Assembly: GCF_030733545.1 (NCBI RefSeq)
Contig: NZ_JASHIU010000015.1
Span: forward strand, 1-64,000
Origin: Oceanicaulis sp. MMSF_3324
Lineage (GTDB): Bacteria; Pseudomonadota; Alphaproteobacteria; Caulobacterales; Maricaulaceae
Reading direction: 5' to 3'
Length of the DNA stretch: 64,000 nt
Shown here: one piece after another, positions 26,573 to 34,821 of the stretch
Layout: each line of letters begins with the position of its first letter
Numbering within the stretch: position 1 is the stretch's first letter
Notes under the pieces: model-generated
What the model was told of the DNA's origin: nothing
The model's input: only the letters and a program-made list of their open reading frames with translations
The model's database searches: none
Program-made: the position numbers and the translations under genes

Positions 26573-27343
26573 TCAGCCGACAAAGGACTTCTCGACCACA
26601 TACTGGGCCGGGCGGGCGTTCGAGCCTTCCTTGAGACCGGCTTGCTCACAGCGTTGCTTGCAGGATTCGAGCATCTCCATGGAGCCACAGATCATCACAC
26701 GATCGGTCTCGGGATTGAGCGGGGGAATGCCCAGCTCTTCGTAGATGATGCCGTCATCCATCAGCTGGGTGATGCGGCCCTGACGCTCGAAGTCTTCGCG
26801 CGTGACCGAGGGGTAGTAGATCAGCTTGTCGCCGACGAACTCGCCCACCAGCGGATCTTCACGCACGGCCTCCACCAGCTCCTTGCCATAAGTCAGCTCG
26901 GCGACCTCGCGGCAGGTATGGGTCAGGATCACCTGATCAAACCGCTCATAGGTCTCCGGGTCCCGGATGACCGAAGCGAAAGGCGCGATCCCGGTGCCGG
27001 TGGAGAGAAGATAGAGCCGCTTGCCCGGCTCCAGAGCATCAAGCACCAGCGTGCCGACCGATTTCTTGCCCATCAGAATGGTGTCGCCAGGCTCGATATG
27101 CTGCAGCTGACTCGTCAGCGGTCCATCCGGCACCTTGATCGAGTAAAAATCGAGCTCCTCATCCCAGCTGGGGCTGGCGATGGAATAGGCCCGCAGAAGC
27201 GGTTTGCCCTCGACCATCAGGCCGATCATGACAAACTCGCCCGAACGAAAGCGGAAGCTTTGCGGGCGGGTCACCCGGAATGAAAACAGGCGGTCGGTAT
27301 AGTGCCGAACCGCTATGACTGTCTCTTCCGTAAACGCGCCCAT
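26573..27343 (-). CDS. fpr: Ferredoxin--NADP reductase
   Basis: A 256-residue flavoprotein of the bacterial FNR type, passing electrons between NADPH and ferredoxin or flavodoxin. The FAD site is LLRAYSIASPSWDEELDFYSIKVPDGPLTSQL. The NADP site includes LLSTGTGIAPFASVIRDPETYERFDQVILTHTCRE and MICGSMEMLESCKQRCEQAGL. The C-terminus is AQYVVEKSFVG. The start MGAFTEETVIAVRHYTDRLFSFRVTRP at 27343 is the family N-terminus; the open frame extends much further upstream only by chance through the neighbouring gene. Confidence 0.95.
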   Translation of the reverse strand: MGAFTEETVIAVRHYTDRLFSFRVTRPQSFRFRSGEFVMIGLMVEGKPLLRAYSIASPSWDEELDFYSIKVPDGPLTSQLQHIEPGDTILMGKKSVGTLVLDALEPGKRLYLLSTGTGIAPFASVIRDPETYERFDQVILTHTCREVAELTYGKELVEAVREDPLVGEFVGDKLIYYPSVTREDFERQGRITQLMDDGIIYEELGIPPLNPETDRVMICGSMEMLESCKQRCEQAGLKEGSNARPAQYVVEKSFVG

Positions 27344-27449
27344 TTCCGTCTCGCTTTCTGAAGTTGATAAGTGAGGGCGTTCTAGGCCGGGGGCGGCTTC
27401 TTGCCAATGGTTCGCACTGCGGCGCGCGGTCACGCTGCGACCGTCTGAC

Positions 27450-28253
27450 CTAATCTCCGAAGCCGGGATCGCGGGTTTTGTCCGACACCGGCAAGCGGCC
27501 AAAGGCCGAGTGAGCGCCGGAGACATAATGGGGCTGATTGTTATTGACCTGCCCGGGCAGGGCGAACGACCCCAGATTGACCGTCGAACCGCCCGCATAT
27601 CCCAGGCTTTCAACCGGCCCGTAGGCGGCCTCGATCTTGGCGATCTCTTCGGCGCTGGCATATGCGACATACCCATTGGGGTCAGTTTGCGCTGTGTGAT
27701 CGCATCCGGCCGCAGCGCGCGTATGCTCAGAGCCACCCGCGCATAAAATCCCGCGTAGCGCGCCCGCCGTGCGTTCACTGACAGCGGGCCCTGCATCCGG
27801 CGCCCAGCCCGCCTCACCGCCCTCCGCAGTGAGAACCTGTTGCGGCTGCGGAGCCGAACCAGCAGGAGGCGCAGACGTGTCTGGTTCGGAGACAGATGCT
27901 GCCGACTGCGTTTCAGGCGCTGAGGCTGTTTCGGCAGACGCCTCGACGGCAGGCTCGGTTCGCGGCGCCGGTGCGAGTTCAACAGGGGGCGGCGAGACCT
28001 CGTCCTCTTGCTGAGCGGTCCTGACCGGCGGCTCCACGACAGCCGGCGTGAACAGGGTGACATTGACCGATTGGGGCGAAACAGGCGGCGTGTGTGACGC
28101 CTGTTGCATCAGAAAAAGCGCCGCTGCGCCCAGCCCCAGATGCAGCAATACAGCCGCGCCGCCGGACGACCATTTCAGGCCATTCGGGCTCAATTGCGAT
28201 GACAGCGCTTCAACAGACAGCGGCCATCGGTGCGGCGTTGCGATCGCATTCAT
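27450..28253 (-). CDS. TonB-like membrane-anchored protein without a recognisable TonB domain
   Basis: A 267-residue protein with a cytoplasmic N-terminus, one membrane helix near residues 30-52 (GGAAVLLHLGLGAAALFLMQQ), and then a Pro/Ala/Glu/Ser-rich periplasmic linker of about 100 residues, the layout of TonB or TolA. The C-terminal part (about 165-267) holds LCAGGSEHTRAAAGCDHTAQTDPNGYVAYASAEEIAKIEAAYGPVESL and does not show the TonB fold signature. Two Cys residues there could form a disulfide. No exbB or exbD is adjacent. Function unknown; an energy transducer or envelope-spanning scaffold is possible. Confidence 0.75.
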   Translation of the reverse strand: MNAIATPHRWPLSVEALSSQLSPNGLKWSSGGAAVLLHLGLGAAALFLMQQASHTPPVSPQSVNVTLFTPAVVEPPVRTAQQEDEVSPPPVELAPAPRTEPAVEASAETASAPETQSAASVSEPDTSAPPAGSAPQPQQVLTAEGGEAGWAPDAGPAVSERTAGALRGILCAGGSEHTRAAAGCDHTAQTDPNGYVAYASAEEIAKIEAAYGPVESLGYAGGSTVNLGSFALPGQVNNNQPHYVSGAHSAFGRLPVSDKTRDPGFGD

Positions 28254-28342
28254 GACAAAGCCTGACTAACCAGACGACACTCAGACAGCATGAACCCGTA
28301 CGGTCAACGCAATGGCCGCCAGCTTGCGGTTTTGTAATCTGG

Positions 28343-28918
28343 TCAGGCTTGGATTTCGTAAGCGCCCTGTTCGGTGACCACCCAGTCCAAGCGCACATCA
28401 TGGCGCTCGGCGGGCACCTTGTTCAGGCGCTGCGCCTCATACGCCAGCCCAACCACGGTGAGCGGACCCTGCGCCTTGAGGGCTTCAAGCGTACGGTCAT
28501 AAAAACCGCCGCCATAGCCCAAGCGGCGTCCCTTGAGGTCAAATCCGACAAGCGGAACCAGAACCAGGCTGGGGATCATTTCAGGATGGTTGGCCGCTGG
28601 CTCTCGTGTGCCGAACGCGCCGGGCTCCAGGAGCTGGTCCAGTGTCCAGCTACGGAAGATCAGGGGCTGATCCTTCCCCACAACGCAAGGCAAGGCGATC
28701 CGGGCCTGTTCCAGCGCGAAGGTTTCCAGCAGCGGCAGCGGATCGATTTCATCGCCAATCGCGGCATAGCCCGCCACGACCTGGCGAACCTTCGGCCACA
28801 GCTTATCGGGAAAATGCTCCGCCAGTTTGCGGCCAGCCTGCGGATCGGCGGCATGGGCCGCCGCTCGCGCCGCCCGGGCTGCGCGCCGCGCATTGGTTTT
28901 GCGCCAGGCCGTCAGCAT
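28343..28918 (-). CDS. fau: 5-formyltetrahydrofolate cyclo-ligase
   Basis: Converts 5-formyltetrahydrofolate to 5,10-methenyltetrahydrofolate with ATP. The 191-residue product shows an Arg-rich N-terminus (AWRKTNARRAARAAR), VAGYAAIGDEIDPLPLL, ALPCVVGKDQPLIFRSW, PSLVLVPLVGFDLKGRRLGYGGGFYDRTLEAL (the conserved G-YGGGFYDR motif) and HDVRLDWVVTEQG. Start at 28918 is preferred over 28972, whose extra residues are non-conserved and run into the 6S RNA region. It lies downstream of zapA and 6S RNA, the well-known zapA-ssrS-fau arrangement. Confidence 0.93.
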   Translation of the reverse strand: MLTAWRKTNARRAARAARAAAHAADPQAGRKLAEHFPDKLWPKVRQVVAGYAAIGDEIDPLPLLETFALEQARIALPCVVGKDQPLIFRSWTLDQLLEPGAFGTREPAANHPEMIPSLVLVPLVGFDLKGRRLGYGGGFYDRTLEALKAQGPLTVVGLAYEAQRLNKVPAERHDVRLDWVVTEQGAYEIQA

Positions 28919-28944
28919 GTGGAGCCGGGAAAGGCGGTGGCGGC

Positions 28945-29105
28945 GCCAATTCCGCCGTCGGTCGTTTTCCAACCCTGATGACCCGGTAGACCAGGTGGGC
29001 GCCGCTTAGATAGGACCACGGTCCAGTCCAGAGGCAGCTCCCTCTCAGAGATGTAAGGTCCTCGGGATGTTAAGACCTGACGAACGGTCCAGCTACCGCC
29101 GGGAT
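28945..29105 (-). ncRNA. ssrS: 6S RNA (ssrS), ends approximate
   Basis: The 214-base gap between zapA and fau is where 6S RNA lies in many proteobacteria. The reverse strand reads GGCGGTAGCTGGACCGTTCG near 29100 and contains local stems such as GGACC-GT-GGTCC. It then has GGCGCCCACCTGGTCTACC followed by GGGTCATCAGGGTTGG, which parallels the CACCTTG...GGGTTCAAGGGTTA 3' half of E. coli 6S. 6S mimics an open promoter and sequesters sigma70 RNA polymerase in stationary phase. Ends are estimated from the conserved core, not mapped. Confidence 0.72.
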
Positions 29106-29132
29106 TGAAGATGGGGGCGCGACCGCCCGCGC

Positions 29133-29537
29133 TCAAGCGCTTTCTCCATCTGGCGGCTCGGATGACGCAGCCATGGCCTCGGTCACCGCTTCAACACCAA
29201 TCATGGCTTCAAGCTTTTCAGCCGCACTGACAAGCGCTTCCGCCGCACGCGCCCGGTCGGAGCGCCGGCGCGCGTCGGCCTGTGAGACCTTGCCTTTAAG
29301 GTCCAGAACGGTGTCCTCGAGCTCGTCCACCTTGCCCCGCGCCTCGCGCATTTCATCGGTGACGATCAGAGCCGCCATCAGCAAAAGGCGGACATCACCG
29401 ATCTGGCCCACTTTTTCGGCGAGATCGCGCACATGGGTGTCCAGATGTCCTGCCAGCTCACGCAGATAGGCTTGTTGGCCGTCTTCACAGCCAATGGTGA
29501 AAGCGCGTCCGTTCAGGGAGATGGTGACCTTGCTCAC
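29133..29537 (-). CDS. zapA: Cell division protein ZapA
   Basis: ZapA binds FtsZ and bundles protofilaments at the division ring. The 134-residue product has the family N-terminus MSKVTISLNGRAFTIGCEDGQQAYLRELAGHLDTHVRDLAEKVGQIGDVRLLLMAALIVTDEM, followed by a coiled-coil tail (EARGKVDELEDTVLDLKGKVSQADARRRSD). Its start overlaps the stop of the upstream coiled-coil gene by four bases, so the two are coupled; 6S RNA follows. Confidence 0.94.
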   Translation of the reverse strand: MSKVTISLNGRAFTIGCEDGQQAYLRELAGHLDTHVRDLAEKVGQIGDVRLLLMAALIVTDEMREARGKVDELEDTVLDLKGKVSQADARRRSDRARAAEALVSAAEKLEAMIGVEAVTEAMAASSEPPDGESA

Positions 29538-29848
29538 GCCTCCTCCCCCGAACTGTCACTGGCGGCGAGCAGGGTCTGGAGGTCCGCCATGGCGTCATCC
29601 AGCGCCTGTGTCGCCTCTTCCGCGGCAGACTGGAGTTCCTCTTCCCGCGCCCGCGCCTCGTCCAGCGCCGCGGCGAGTCGCGCCCGGTCATTATCCAGTT
29701 CATGGGCGGCCTCGACATCGCCGGCCGCCGCGTTCAGGCGCAGCTGATAGTCCTCAAGACGCGAGCCCACGCGCGACACCGCCCGGTCCAGGCGGGCGAC
29801 GGCGTCAGCCAACGGATCGTCGGCGGCAGAAGGTTCAGGCGCGCTCAT
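29534..29848 (-). CDS. Small coiled-coil protein (DUF4164-like) coupled to zapA
   Basis: A 104-residue, acidic, Ala/Asp/Glu-rich protein predicted to be mostly coiled coil (ARLDRAVSRVGSRLEDYQLRLNAAAGDVEAAHELDNDRARLAAALDEARAREEELQSAAEEATQALDDAM). Short coiled-coil proteins of the DUF4164 type are common directly upstream of zapA in Alphaproteobacteria and may function with it, possibly in the way ZapB does in Gammaproteobacteria; that link is inference. Start at 29848 was chosen over 29875 because the intervening residues are non-conserved and the four-base overlap with zapA defines the operon. Confidence 0.85.
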   Translation of the reverse strand: MSAPEPSAADDPLADAVARLDRAVSRVGSRLEDYQLRLNAAAGDVEAAHELDNDRARLAAALDEARAREEELQSAAEEATQALDDAMADLQTLLAASDSSGEEA

Positions 29849-29926
29849 GCCCTTAAAATCCGTCTTTAACAGCAAAAGTTCAAGCTGTGTGACAGGACAA
29901 GCCTGAAAGAATCCTCCGGCTCGGCC

Positions 29927-32900
29927 CTAGTCCAGATGCAACTGCCCCAGCATGTCTGACAATCGCTCACGCACCACTTCGCGGGATGTTTCTCGGCGCG
30001 CGAAGTCCAGACCCGCCTGACGCAGTTCGTTCCAACGGTTCTCATCATCAAGCATGGCGAGGATATGGCGGGCGAAGCCTTCGGGATCATCAGCAACCAG
30101 CACGTCCACGCCCGGGGTAAGCCCCATGCCTTCCGCGCCGATGGAAGTTGAAACGCACGGCGTGCCCAGGGCCAGGCTGGCCGCCACCTTGCCTTTCGCG
30201 CCTGCGCCATAGCGCAAAGGCGCCAGGGAGGCGCGCACCCCGCCGAAGAATTCATCAATCGTGTCGACGAAGCCGAGCACTTCGACACCATTCTTGCCAT
30301 CAAGTGACTTGAAACGGTCCGGCATCTTGCTTCCGGCCAGCACGAAACGCGCATCCGGCTTATGCTCACGCACGCGCGGCCAGATCTCGCTCATGAACCA
30401 GTCCACCGCGTCCACATTCGGCGGATGGCCGTAGCCGCCGATGAAACCGACGCCTGATCGGCCATGAAACCCACTCGCGACCGGATCGGGGTCATGAATA
30501 AGCGGTAGTTTGAAGGGCGGCGTCTCAGGCGCTTCCGCCTTCAGGAGGTCGATCTCGAGATTGGAGTGCGGCAAGACGGCGTCGGCCGAGCGGATGATGG
30601 AGAGCTCGCGGCGCTTGGTTTCAGCCGCCTGCTCTTGCGCAGCGGCGTCTCCCGACAAGTCCGCCTCGCGCTGTTCACGCAGGAAATGCAGATCGGCCGG
30701 CATGAAGGCGATCTTCGCTTGCGGCGCATGGGTGCGCAGCGCGCCCATGACCCGCTCGGCGGCGCCGAACCGATGCACCACGACAAGATCAAATTCGCCC
30801 CCGCGCACCGAGATGAACGGCTCAAAGCGCGAGTAGAAGGGATGATAGATCGTCTCGACCCCCATCGCCTGAAGCGGTGCGGAATAGGCCTTGGTCCACA
30901 AGAAATTATCGACCGGCACGAACGTCACCTTGAAACCCAGCCCCTGCAAGGCGCGCATGGTCTCCACAGCCACCAGAGAGCCGGCGTCATGCTGGGGTTC
31001 GGGCGTGGTCAGATCGATGAAGAGCACGCGCTTGGTCACGGCGCGCTCTTTCTCCCGTTCAGGCTCCTGGGCGTTCGGGCGGTGCGCCGCCAGCACCCCG
31101 GCCCAGCGCTCGCGCAGCTTCTCGAGGTTCTTCACCTGATAGGCCTTGGCCCCTGCGGCCAGATCGGTGCCCGAACTCACGCCTTCAAAATGAATCAGCA
31201 TGGAGCGCGGCTGAAAGACAGTGCGCAACCCTTCGGCGCGAATACGGAACGCTAGGTCGGCATCCTCGGCATAGGCCGGGCGATAATGATCATCAAACCC
31301 GCCCAGCTGCTCCCAAAGCGCGCGCGGCACGGCGATGGACGCGCCGGAAATGTAATCGGCGTCCCGCGCATAGCTGAATTCGGGACGACGCGGATGATCG
31401 AACCGTCCCAGATTCCACGCCGAGCCATCCTGCCAGAAAATGCCGCCCGCTTCCTGAAGCCGGCCATCAGGATAGATCAGCTTGGAGCCGACCAGCCCTG
31501 CCTTGGGATCCGCATCAAGCGTGTCCACAAGCGTATCCAGCCAGTCCGGCAAGACCAGAGTGTCATTGTTGAGCATGAGAACAATCCGACCGCGGGCCTT
31601 CTCGGCGGTCAGATTGCAATTGCCCACAAAGCCTTGATTGGTTTCATGGCGCACCCAGCGCACATGCGCCATGGGCACGCTCGCCGCCGCCTGGGTGCCG
31701 TCGGTGGACTGATCGTCCCCAACCAGGATCTCGAAACTCGCCTTGGGCGCGCTCGCGAACACGCTCTCGATACAGGCCAGCGTATAGGAAATCTGATTAT
31801 AGGCGGGGATGACGATGGAAACGTCCGGCGCATCCGTCTCAAGGCGTTTGGCGGTGATCTTCGCCAGACGCTCCGCCATTTTGCGCGCAGGCGCATCACC
31901 GACCACGGTCTTGATCGGCGCCTGGCCTTCTGACTGGAACGACAGCTCATACCGACTGATCAGCTCGGGTATATAGCTTGCGGCGTCGCCAAACTCTTCC
32001 GTGAGCACCCCGTTCAGCGTCTTGATCGAACTGCGCCCTCCCGTTGAGGGTGAGCCGCCGGGCTCTGCGCGAGACGCGTCAAGCTGGGCGGCGAGTTCGG
32101 ACGCCTGACGCGCTTTCAGACGCGCGCCCAGCTGGCCGGTCGCGGTCCACCAGGCGGCTTTCAAACCCCGACGCACCCAATGTCTCACGCCGGGCAGGCG
32201 CGCCATGACCGCGCGCAGCGGGGTCGTCGCCTTCCAGATCGAGCTTTGTTCGATTGCTTTCAGACGCACCGCCTCGATCCGCAGGGCCTGACGTTCGGCA
32301 TCAGCGGCGACATAATCGGCCTGGGTCTGTTTAAGCTGGGCTTCCAAGGCTTCGGCCTGATCTGCATAGGCGTGTACGGACGCTTCGAGACTTTGGAAGT
32401 CTGCAATCAGGCGATCAACTTCCTGCTTCGCCTTGGCCGCTTGTTGTTCCGCATTGGCGGCGCGCGCGTCCTTAGCGTCAAGCTCGGCGCGGGCTTCATC
32501 CCGTTCTGCAGTCAGTCGCGCTTCGGTCTGCGCCAGAGCCTGCCGCGCCTGATCGCGTTCTGACGCCAAGGCCGCATTGGCGCTCTCAAGAGACTGTCGC
32601 TCCGCGTCGCGTTCCGCGGTCAGCCGGGTCTCCAGCTCCAGATAATGCTGGCGGGCCTGATCGCGCTCATCGGTCAGCCGCGCTTCGGTCTCAACAAGCG
32701 TCTGTCGGGCTTCATCCCGCTCAGCCTTAAGCGCCTCTTCAACCTCGGCAAGCGTCTGTCGGGCGTCATCCCGCTCAGCCGTCAGCGCCTCTTCGACCTC
32801 GTTCAGCGTCTTACGGGCAGCGTCGCGCTCCTTGATCGCCGCCTTGAGCGCAGCATCACCCGCCTTGCGCAAACGCAAAACAGAAGACCGGGTCACGCCA

Positions 32901-33706
32901 CTCAGACGATCCGCCTCATCGAGCAAGGTCTCGATCCCGTCCAGGCTCTCTCCCCGGACCGCCGCCAGATAAAGGGCGCCGACATCATCGATCAGGCTCT
33001 GAACAGAAGCGCTGAAATTGGCTTCCGGACGCGAGGCCGGCTCTGTCAGGAAGGCGTCCACCGCCGCCTCTCGCTCCGGGGTCACCGACAGGGAGGCCAG
33101 GCTCCACTCAGCCTGGATTGTCTTGATGACGCTGCGCCAGTCGCCTCTGAGGTCGGAATAGGCGACCACGACGCCGCCTGTGTCACGGATCGCTGTGAGC
33201 GCCTTCAACCCATACCAGCACCAGAGCAGACCGGCTTCATCATCGGAAAATCCATCCCGGCGCGCCAGGGACTGGGCGACTTCCCCCGCATCCCGATAAA
33301 TGAGCAATTGGCGCGGCGTATAGCCTGCCCGCTCGATTCCGGCGCGCCAGGTGTCGGAGAACAGAGTGCAACGCGGATCCTTGAGAGCGATCAGGGCATG
33401 ATTGGACCCATAAGCCTCCTTCACCGTATCCGCAGCGCGACGAACGGCATTGGAAGGCAAATCAGCGTCAAGCGGCGCGCGCCCCGTATAGGGCGCGTCC
33501 CAGGCGGCCTTACTCGAGTTCAGCCAATGGTCATTCAGAGCCACGACCTGCGACGGCTCCCAGTATCCGCTGCGATTGAAGCGGTTCGCCGGGATCAAAT
33601 CCTCGGGCAGGTCGGCGCCCAGCAGATTGAGCACACGGGTCAGCGCGGACGTTCCGGAGCGATGCATGCCCAAGACCAAGATCGCATCCGCTGATTGTGC
33701 ACTCAT
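29927..33706 (-). CDS. Sulfotransferase / coiled coil / GT2 / GT4-like multidomain glycan enzyme
   Basis: A 1259-residue fusion. Residues about 8-270 form a sulfotransferase-type domain with P-loop LVLGMHRSGTSAL and DPRCTLFSDTW, where PAPS would bind. Residues about 293-480 are a long coiled coil made of 18-residue repeats. A basic amphipathic region (VRHWVRRGLKAAWW) follows. Residues about 627-860 are a GT2 glycosyltransferase (VSIVIPAYNQISYTLACIESV, MLNNDTLVLPDW, GFDDHYRPAYAEDADLAFR). Residues about 889-1250 are GT4-like (VGFIGGYGHPPNVDAVDWFMSEIWP, VEVLGFVDTIDEFF, ASLAPLRYGAGAKGKVAASLALGTPCV). It probably extends and sulfates a surface glycan. The start at 33706 was preferred to 33775 because MSAQSADAILVLGMHRSGTS is the domain start. 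Confidence 0.9.
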   Translation of the reverse strand: MSAQSADAILVLGMHRSGTSALTRVLNLLGADLPEDLIPANRFNRSGYWEPSQVVALNDHWLNSSKAAWDAPYTGRAPLDADLPSNAVRRAADTVKEAYGSNHALIALKDPRCTLFSDTWRAGIERAGYTPRQLLIYRDAGEVAQSLARRDGFSDDEAGLLWCWYGLKALTAIRDTGGVVVAYSDLRGDWRSVIKTIQAEWSLASLSVTPEREAAVDAFLTEPASRPEANFSASVQSLIDDVGALYLAAVRGESLDGIETLLDEADRLSGVTRSSVLRLRKAGDAALKAAIKERDAARKTLNEVEEALTAERDDARQTLAEVEEALKAERDEARQTLVETEARLTDERDQARQHYLELETRLTAERDAERQSLESANAALASERDQARQALAQTEARLTAERDEARAELDAKDARAANAEQQAAKAKQEVDRLIADFQSLEASVHAYADQAEALEAQLKQTQADYVAADAERQALRIEAVRLKAIEQSSIWKATTPLRAVMARLPGVRHWVRRGLKAAWWTATGQLGARLKARQASELAAQLDASRAEPGGSPSTGGRSSIKTLNGVLTEEFGDAASYIPELISRYELSFQSEGQAPIKTVVGDAPARKMAERLAKITAKRLETDAPDVSIVIPAYNQISYTLACIESVFASAPKASFEILVGDDQSTDGTQAAASVPMAHVRWVRHETNQGFVGNCNLTAEKARGRIVLMLNNDTLVLPDWLDTLVDTLDADPKAGLVGSKLIYPDGRLQEAGGIFWQDGSAWNLGRFDHPRRPEFSYARDADYISGASIAVPRALWEQLGGFDDHYRPAYAEDADLAFRIRAEGLRTVFQPRSMLIHFEGVSSGTDLAAGAKAYQVKNLEKLRERWAGVLAAHRPNAQEPEREKERAVTKRVLFIDLTTPEPQHDAGSLVAVETMRALQGLGFKVTFVPVDNFLWTKAYSAPLQAMGVETIYHPFYSRFEPFISVRGGEFDLVVVHRFGAAERVMGALRTHAPQAKIAFMPADLHFLREQREADLSGDAAAQEQAAETKRRELSIIRSADAVLPHSNLEIDLLKAEAPETPPFKLPLIHDPDPVASGFHGRSGVGFIGGYGHPPNVDAVDWFMSEIWPRVREHKPDARFVLAGSKMPDRFKSLDGKNGVEVLGFVDTIDEFFGGVRASLAPLRYGAGAKGKVAASLALGTPCVSTSIGAEGMGLTPGVDVLVADDPEGFARHILAMLDDENRWNELRQAGLDFARRETSREVVRERLSDMLGQLHLD
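32453..32830 (-). repeat. Seven 54-bp tandem coding repeats (ERDxARQTL coiled coil)
   Basis: Seven successive 18-residue units starting ERD (ERDAARKTLNEVEEALTA and relatives) encode the coiled coil of the sulfotransferase-glycosyltransferase fusion. The nucleotide sequences are visibly related (repeats of TCATCCCGCTC and TCGGTCAGCC-like blocks on the plus strand). This suggests growth by tandem duplication; copy number could vary between strains. Confidence 0.88.
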
Positions 33707-33843
33707 ATCGTCCCGCCAAGTCTTTACCCCGTTGCGTCTGTCTAGCCCGCATCCGGGCGAAGCCGTCAAGATCAATCGTGCATCAAGGCGCTTGATTCAT
33801 TGAGCCGTCGCGGTCAGTTTGCCCCTTATAGGGAGAGCAAAAA

Positions 33844-34821
33844 ATGAAATCGCTGTCGTCGGCGTTAAAGCCTGAACGCCTCGTCAGAGCTGCTCGCAGA
33901 CTGGGGCTGATGCCCGGGGGGAAGCCGTTGAAAATCGCCATCAGCGCGAACTGCCAGGGCACGCCGCTGGGACAGCTGATCACCACGATGTGCGACGGGG
34001 TGGAAATCTCGCACATCACGATCGTGCACAAGGCCCGAGATGATGCGAGCGCTGAGGACCTGGCCGCCTTCAAGGCCGCCGACATCATCCTCGCTCAGAA
34101 AGTCGCCGACAATTACCCTTGCGAATACGTGCGCACCAATGCGCTTCGGGAGCGGTTCGGCGACAAGGTCCTGTCGTGGGTGAACCTGTACTTTTCCGGC
34201 TACAATCCTGAACTGACCTATATGCGGGGTGATGATCGCACGCCCATGAACGGCCCCTTGGGCGATTATCATTTGCGCCCGGTCATCACCGCCTACCAGG
34301 ATGGTCTCAGCGTTGAGGATGCGCTCGCGCGACTGCGCGATCCCGACTACAACGCGACCCATTATTCAGGGGCCGCAAAAGCCTCCATGGACGAGCTTCA
34401 TCGGCGTGATGAAGACACCAACATCAAGATCGCCGATTTCGTGGAACGCCGCCTGCCGATCGCCAAGCAGTTTCACACCTTCAACCATCCCAGCCTGGAT
34501 CTGCTGACGGAACTCGCGGCCCGTTGCGCTCACGCCATGGGACGTGATGTGAGCCGCAGGCCGAGCCCCGGCATGCTGCCTGAACCACTGGGCATGATCA
34601 TGGCGCCGATCAATCCGCAAGCGCGTCTGGAAATGGGCTTCCCGGAAGATTTTGACCCGGTGACCTATAAAGGCACCCCGCTGGACTGGAGCCAGCCCCG
34701 CCCCACACGCCAGCCCGGCCATGCGCTTTACAGCATGACCGAAGTGATCGAAGCCTTTTATCGTCGCTACGACATTGATCGGGAAGCTGTTCTGGCGTTC
34801 GAGGCGCATCCGGAATCATGA
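33844..34821 (+). CDS. WcbI-like polysaccharide biosynthesis protein (putative acetyltransferase)
   Basis: A 325-residue protein with the WcbI hallmark KIAISANCQGTPLGQLITTM near residues 30-50 (N36, C37, Q38). It also has a middle IILAQKVADNYPCEYVRT segment and KQFHTFNHPSLDLL, where His residues complete the proposed active site. WcbI from Burkholderia capsule clusters binds coenzyme A and is thought to acetylate capsule sugars. It overlaps the next gene by four bases (ATGA) and is divergent from the sulfotransferase fusion, consistent with a capsule or exopolysaccharide cluster. Confidence 0.85.
   Translation: MKSLSSALKPERLVRAARRLGLMPGGKPLKIAISANCQGTPLGQLITTMCDGVEISHITIVHKARDDASAEDLAAFKAADIILAQKVADNYPCEYVRTNALRERFGDKVLSWVNLYFSGYNPELTYMRGDDRTPMNGPLGDYHLRPVITAYQDGLSVEDALARLRDPDYNATHYSGAAKASMDELHRRDEDTNIKIADFVERRLPIAKQFHTFNHPSLDLLTELAARCAHAMGRDVSRRPSPGMLPEPLGMIMAPINPQARLEMGFPEDFDPVTYKGTPLDWSQPRPTRQPGHALYSMTEVIEAFYRRYDIDREAVLAFEAHPES

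Noticed and set aside
26573-28063. Reverse frame of 496 codons that joins the fpr frame to upstream sequence
   Set aside because: The upstream 240 codons are Arg/Ser-rich shadow sequence antiparallel in frame to the TonB-like gene; fpr itself starts at 27343 with its family N-terminus.
32453-32830. Possible CRISPR-like or satellite array
   Set aside because: The periodicity is 54 bases with no distinct spacers and stays in frame, encoding a coiled coil; it is a coding repeat.
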